Assembly: GCF_026340655.1 (NCBI RefSeq)
Contig: NZ_JAPEOZ010000002.1
Location: 1 to 8,212 of the forward strand
Source of the DNA: Streptomyces sp. NBC_01275
GTDB taxonomy: Bacteria; Actinomycetota; Actinomycetes; Streptomycetales; Streptomycetaceae
DNA length: 8,212 bases
Direction: 5' to 3'
In this document: positions 6,201 through 8,212 of the stretch, piece by piece
Position numbering within the stretch: the first letter of the stretch is position 1
Layout of the letters: each line of letters starts with the position of its first letter
Position numbers and translations under genes: made by a program
Notes under the pieces: model-generated
What the model was told of the DNA's origin: nothing
The model's database searches: none
What the model saw: the letters and a program-made list of their open reading frames with translations, nothing else

Positions 6201-8212
6201 GGCGTCGAGCCAGTAGGGCTTGCGTTGGAAGGGGTAGGTGGGGAGGTCGAGGGGGTGGGCGGCCGGGCTGGTGGGCCAGGTGACGGGGGTGCCGTGGGTG
6301 TGGAGGTGGGCGGCGGAGGTGAGGAGGCGCTGCCAGCCGCCTTCGTCCCGGCGCAGGGTGCCCGTGCCGCTGCCGCCGGTGGCTTCCTCGATCGCGGGGA
6401 CGAGGACCGGGTGGGGACTGCACTCGACGTAGGCGTTGTGGCCGTCGGCCGTCAGCAGTCGCAGGGTCGGTTCGAGGAGGACGGGCCGACGGAGGTTGGT
6501 GTACCAGTACGCCCCCGTGAGTTCCCTGGTGTCGAGGGTCGTGCCGGTGACGGTGGAGTAGAAGGAGACCGTGCTGGTGCGGGGCGTGATGCCGGTGAGC
6601 AGTTCCGCGAGGTCGTCCTGGAGCGCTTCGACGTGGTGGGTGTGGGAGGCGTAGTCGACGTCGATCCGGCGGGCGTGGACGCCCTCGGCTTCGCAGTGGG
6701 CGAGGAGTTCGTCGAGGGCGGTGGCGTCTCCGGCCACGACGGTGGTGTGCGGCCCGTTGAGGGCGGCGATGGACACACGGCCGGGCCACTCTTCGAGAAG
6801 CTCGGCCGTGTCTTCGCTGGACAACGGCAGGGAGATCATGCCGCCGTGTCCGGCGAGTTCGAGGATGGCGCGGCTGCGGAGGGCGGCGATCTTCGCGCCG
6901 TCCTCCAGGGTCAGTGCTCCGGCGACGACGGCTGCGGCGATCTCGCCCTGGGAGTGTCCGACGACGGCGGCGGGCTCGACTCCGAGGGAGCGCCACACGG
7001 CGGCCAGCGACACCATCACCGCGAACAGCGCAGGTTGGACCACGTCAACACGTGTCAGGGGCTCGCCGTTGCGGAGTTGCTCGGTCAGCGACCAGTCCAC
7101 ATGCGGGGCCAGCGCTGCTTCGCAGTCGGCGATGGACTGGGCGAACACCGCTGACGTGTCGAGGAGTTCGACGGCCATGCCGGTCCACTGTGAGCCCTGG
7201 CCGGGGAACACGAACACCGGCCGCCCCGCGTCTCCGTGCCCGGTGACGACCCCGGTCGCGTCGTCCGCTCCCGTTGCCAACGCCCGCAGCCCGCACAGCA
7301 GTTGCTCCCGTTCGGTACCGACGAGCACGGCCCGGTGTTCGAAGTCGGCGCGGCCGGTGGCGAGGGCGTGTGCCACCTGGGCCGGTGTCCACTCGGGGTG
7401 CTTGGAGACCGTGTCCCGCAGTTGCCCGGCCTGGGCGCGCAGGGCCTCGGCGGAGCGTGCGGAGACGGGCCAGGCGACCGTCGGGCGGCCGGGCTCGGCT
7501 TCGGGCGTCGCGTCGAGACGGGCTTCTTGCGGCGCCTGCTCCAGGATGACGTGGGCGTTGGTGCCGCTGATGCCGAAAGCCGACACGCCCGCGCGGCGGG
7601 GGCGTTCACCGGCCGACCACTCGTGCGGTTCGGTCAGCAGCTCCACCGTTCCCGAGGACCAGTCGACGTGGGTCGTGGGCTCGGTGACGTGCAGTGTCTT
7701 CGGCAGGATGCCGTGGCGCATCGCCAGCACCATCTTCATCACGCCCGCGACTCCGGCGGCGGCCTGGGTGTGGCCGATGTTGGACTTCAACGAGCCCAGC
7801 CGCAAAGGCCGTTCGGCGGACCGGTCCTGGCCGTAGGCGGCGATCAGGGCCTGGGCCTCGATCGGGTCGCCCAGCCTGGTGCCGGTGCCGTGCGCCTCGA
7901 CCGCGTCCACCTCCGCCGGGGCCAGGCCGGCGTCGGCCAGCGCCGCCCGGATGACGCGCTGCTGGGAGGGGCCGTTCGGGGCGGTCAGGCCGTTGGACGC
8001 GCCGTCCTGGTTGAGCGCCGAGCCACGAACGACCGCCAGGACGGGGTGGCCGTTGCGCCGCGCGTCCGACAGCCGTTCCAGCAACAGGACGCCCGCGCCC
8101 TCGGCCAGGCCGAACCCGTCCGCGTCGTCCGAGAACGCCTTGCAGCGCGAGGTCGCCGACAACGCGCCCATCCGCCGGAAGCCGATGAAGATGTCGGGCG
8201 TCGGCATCACCA
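3210..8212 (-). CDS. Type I modular polyketide synthase, KS(partial)-AT-DH-KR-ACP-docking; 5' end beyond the right edge
   Basis: One extension module of a cytoplasmic assembly-line PKS. Residues are numbered from the Met codon at 8210, which is internal to the KS and is not the true start. Domains in order: KS C-terminal half (1-226; H107 in EAHGTGT and H147 in NIGH, while the active-site Cys lies outside the window); AT (331-640; FPGQGSQW at 335, GHSQGE with S420, YASH at 520); DH (683-955; H714, YGPAF at 838, D880); KR (Rossmann TGGTGTLG at 1173, LDD at 1259, K1279, S1304, Y1318, N1322); ACP (1455-1533; phosphopantetheine Ser1492 in GFDSL); C-terminal docking tail to 1666. There is no ER motif between DH and KR. 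From family knowledge, YASH indicates methylmalonyl-CoA, and LDD without Pro two residues after the Tyr indicates a B1-type ketoreductase. TGA is at 3212-3210. The ordered domains, intact motifs and one uninterrupted frame make the assignment very secure. The polyketide product is unknown. Confidence 0.98.
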   Translation of the reverse strand, partial: VMPTPDIFIGFRRMGALSATSRCKAFSDDADGFGLAEGAGVLLLERLSDARRNGHPVLAVVRGSALNQDGASNGLTAPNGPSQQRVIRAALADAGLAPAEVDAVEAHGTGTRLGDPIEAQALIAAYGQDRSAERPLRLGSLKSNIGHTQAAAGVAGVMKMVLAMRHGILPKTLHVTEPTTHVDWSSGTVELLTEPHEWSAGERPRRAGVSAFGISGTNAHVILEQAPQEARLDATPEAEPGRPTVAWPVSARSAEALRAQAGQLRDTVSKHPEWTPAQVAHALATGRADFEHRAVLVGTEREQLLCGLRALATGADDATGVVTGHGDAGRPVFVFPGQGSQWTGMAVELLDTSAVFAQSIADCEAALAPHVDWSLTEQLRNGEPLTRVDVVQPALFAVMVSLAAVWRSLGVEPAAVVGHSQGEIAAAVVAGALTLEDGAKIAALRSRAILELAGHGGMISLPLSSEDTAELLEEWPGRVSIAALNGPHTTVVAGDATALDELLAHCEAEGVHARRIDVDYASHTHHVEALQDDLAELLTGITPRTSTVSFYSTVTGTTLDTRELTGAYWYTNLRRPVLLEPTLRLLTADGHNAYVECSPHPVLVPAIEEATGGSGTGTLRRDEGGWQRLLTSAAHLHTHGTPVTWPTSPAAHPLDLPTYPFQRKPYWLDATSPAHSAEPAGHPLLDASIPLAGSDGLILTGRLSTRTHPWLADHTVWNTVLVPGTGLVELALQAADRAGCDVLEELTLHAPLVLPENNAVRLQVSVDAPDETGRRTVSIHTRPEQTSDDAPWIHHATGYVTTGAPRPDWDLTAWPPAGAHPVDLTGLYSRLAEQGLGYGPAFQGLHAVWRRGEELFAEVRLAPGEQDTADRYGLHPALLDAALHTSLVDGIDDDFDDVRLPFAWNGVTLHATGATALRVHLTPQGPEALTLTVADQDGVPVATVSSLAVRPVTREQLAAASRAATAADALFEVTWTPVPPGAGTTPVVRAAVVGPDPLGLGTALGTPVAAGFGALTGAPPEVVVLPWARPDEASPTGEAAGASVFRALESLREWLADDRFAESRLVLVTRGAVAVEDGENVSDLASAAVRGLVRSAQAEHPGRVVVADVDEPDAVRTLVAAVGPGDGGEEQYAVRGGRLLVPRLTRPRAASASQAASAGRAAPWDPEGTVLITGGTGTLGSLVARHLVAQHGVRHLQLLSRQGVNAPGADRLRADLEDLGASVAVTACDVSDPASLAEALAGIPGDRPLTAVVHTAGALDDATLDTLTPHHISTVMRPKADAAWHLHHLTRDRRHPLKAFVLFSAAGGLLGTAGQGNYAAANAYLDALAAHRRALGLPAVSLAWGLWEEASGLTGGLTPADLARMRRAGVLPLSTEDGLALFDRALGQERALVVPVRLDLPALRGEAGNRPLLRELAPRAELPRAAAGTAEAPADAGAGTARPGLSLAGLTAGERAHVLEELVRTKVATVLGHASADAVEPERGFLDAGFDSLRAVELRNLLNTATGLRLPATLVFDHPTSTAVAAHLDELLSAAEDTKNAESAESAESADGTQDSEQPTHAGLEAASGLEAVDALETVDALEAGLLASGLLADAVGGDSAADRERVATRLRGLLDRLAPSGALREESAVVATDRRQDGFGGFESEFDDVSLDDILTIVDDELRKS
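3216..3220 (-). promoter_or_regulatory. Alternative ribosome binding site for gene two (start at 3208)
   Basis: Coding-strand GGAAG inside the last codons of gene one lies 7 nt before an in-frame ATG at 3208. Stop and start are arranged as TGA-C-ATG, a layout that would allow translational coupling. The 20 extra codons have poor third-position G/C bias for this locus (about 13 of 19 after the Met), so 3148 remains preferred. Confidence 0.4.
3462..3527. repeat. 18-bp tandem repeat in the docking tail of gene one
   Basis: Units start at 3462, 3480 and 3498, with a partial unit at 3516. The first two (ctccagagcgtccacggt/c) differ at one base, and the third is more diverged. They encode the six-residue periodicity [23 protein letters not shown] in the linker between the ACP and the docking helices. 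Confidence 0.9.
3562..3588. repeat. 9-bp tandem repeat in the post-ACP linker of gene one
   Basis: Three copies of gcgctctcc (last copy gcgctctca) encode AES-AES-AES, just after the ACP. This is an in-frame, low-complexity linker expansion. Confidence 0.9.
3612..3848 (-). other. Acyl carrier protein domain (gene one)
   Basis: Helical carrier domain ending the module. Ser1492 in [16 protein letters not shown] is the phosphopantetheine attachment site. It is followed by the conserved [11 protein letters not shown] helix III border. Its length, about 80 residues, is normal for the family. Confidence 0.95.
4161..4709 (-). other. Ketoreductase catalytic subdomain, B1-like (gene one)
   Basis: NADPH-dependent SDR-fold KR. 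It has the nucleotide-binding motif TGGTGTLG, the LDD fingerprint (1259-1261), Lys1279, Ser1304, Tyr1318 and Asn1322. In the accepted fingerprint scheme, LDD gives a D-configured beta-hydroxyl. The residue two after Tyr is Ala, not Pro, which fits B1 rather than B2. The degenerate SDR structural subdomain occupies roughly residues 970-1165. With the DH, the predicted outcome is a trans alkene. Confidence 0.93.
5346..6164 (-). other. Dehydratase domain with a variant active-site motif (gene one)
   Basis: Double hot-dog DH that removes water from the beta-hydroxyacyl-ACP. The catalytic His714 sits in [10 protein letters not shown], so the usual HxxxGxxxxP reads HxxxNxxxxP. YGPAF (838-842) and the second catalytic acid D880 in LLDAALH are present. 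The domain is full length. Activity is likely, but the Gly-to-Asn change makes it less certain. Confidence 0.9.
6291..7220 (-). other. Acyltransferase domain, predicted methylmalonyl-CoA specific (gene one)
   Basis: This domain selects the extender unit and transfers it to the ACP. Visible motifs are FPGQGSQW, the nucleophile elbow GHSQGE (S420), the ALRSR arginine that contacts the substrate carboxylate, and YASH at 520-523. By the established AT rule, YASH marks methylmalonyl-CoA and HAFH marks malonyl-Co[17 protein letters not shown] and [10 protein letters not shown] also fit methylmalonyl ATs. The domain ends in the usual post-AT linker ([13 protein letters not shown]), which is conserved. 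Confidence 0.93.
7533..8212 (-). other. Ketosynthase domain, C-terminal half (module of gene one)
   Basis: This is the thiolase-fold KS segment that performs decarboxylative condensation. The two catalytic histidines are visible ([12 protein letters not shown] and [10 protein letters not shown]), and the domain ends at the usual [11 protein letters not shown] border. The nucleophilic Cys is upstream of the window edge. The stretch just inside the edge ([15 protein letters not shown], then [17 protein letters not shown]) differs from the second KS in the window ([15 protein letters not shown], then [16 protein letters not shown]). The two KS domains therefore belong to different sequence types rather than being a recent tandem copy. 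Confidence 0.95.
7846..7910. repeat. Near-identical direct repeat, copy in KS of gene one
   Basis: Partner of 2085-2149, with one mismatch in 65 bases. The surrounding KS sequence is more diverged, so identity is concentrated at this catalytic segment. Confidence 0.93.

Noticed and set aside
4525..6996. Minus-strand 823-codon open frame within gene one
   Set aside because: A different frame of the same DNA. It is Arg/Pro-rich and lacks domain motifs, whereas the main frame encodes AT-DH-KR there.
3027..7154. Second very long + strand open frame (1375 codons) opposite gene one
   Set aside because: Low-complexity Gly/Arg/Val translation, and it overlaps both PKS genes antisense. All conserved motifs are on the minus strand.

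Overview
The window is extremely G+C-rich and lies wholly inside a cis-AT type I modular polyketide synthase (PKS) locus. Both genes are on the minus strand. The composition, the near-exclusive G/C third codon positions and the module style point to an actinomycete, most likely Streptomyces or a relative. This is inferred from sequence style; no species marker is present.

Reading in the direction of transcription (right to left): the upstream gene enters from the right edge in the middle of a ketosynthase (KS). It runs KS(partial)-AT-DH-KR-ACP-C-terminal docking region and stops at 3210. The AT has intact catalytic motifs and a YASH specificity motif, so it is predicted to load methylmalonyl-CoA. 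The KR carries an LDD motif (B-type, B1-like) and no ER is present. The module is therefore predicted to install a methyl-branched unit with a trans double bond, or a D-configured hydroxyl if its variant DH (HxxxN instead of HxxxG) is weak. The tail after the ACP is long and acidic, and contains short in-frame tandem repeats.

After a leader of about 60 nt comes the second PKS gene (start at 3148, with an alternative in-frame ATG at 3208). It has an N-terminal coiled-coil docking segment, a complete KS with Cys205/His340/His380, a badly eroded AT, and a DH that runs off the left edge with its catalytic His present. The docking segments at the end of gene one and the start of gene two suggest that the two proteins are consecutive in the assembly line.

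The most unusual feature is the AT of the second gene. Its reading frame is open throughout, yet the nucleophile motif GHSxG reads GTTDG. A Gly-Asn dipeptide run, encoded by a 42-bp hexanucleotide repeat, sits right behind it. The FPGQG motif is lost, and about 100 residues that normally hold the small subdomain and the YASH/HAFH motif are missing. This module cannot plausibly load its own extender unit, although its KS looks active. No RNA genes, mobile elements, CRISPR arrays, terminators or non-PKS genes were seen. The only non-coding stretch is the short leader between the two genes.
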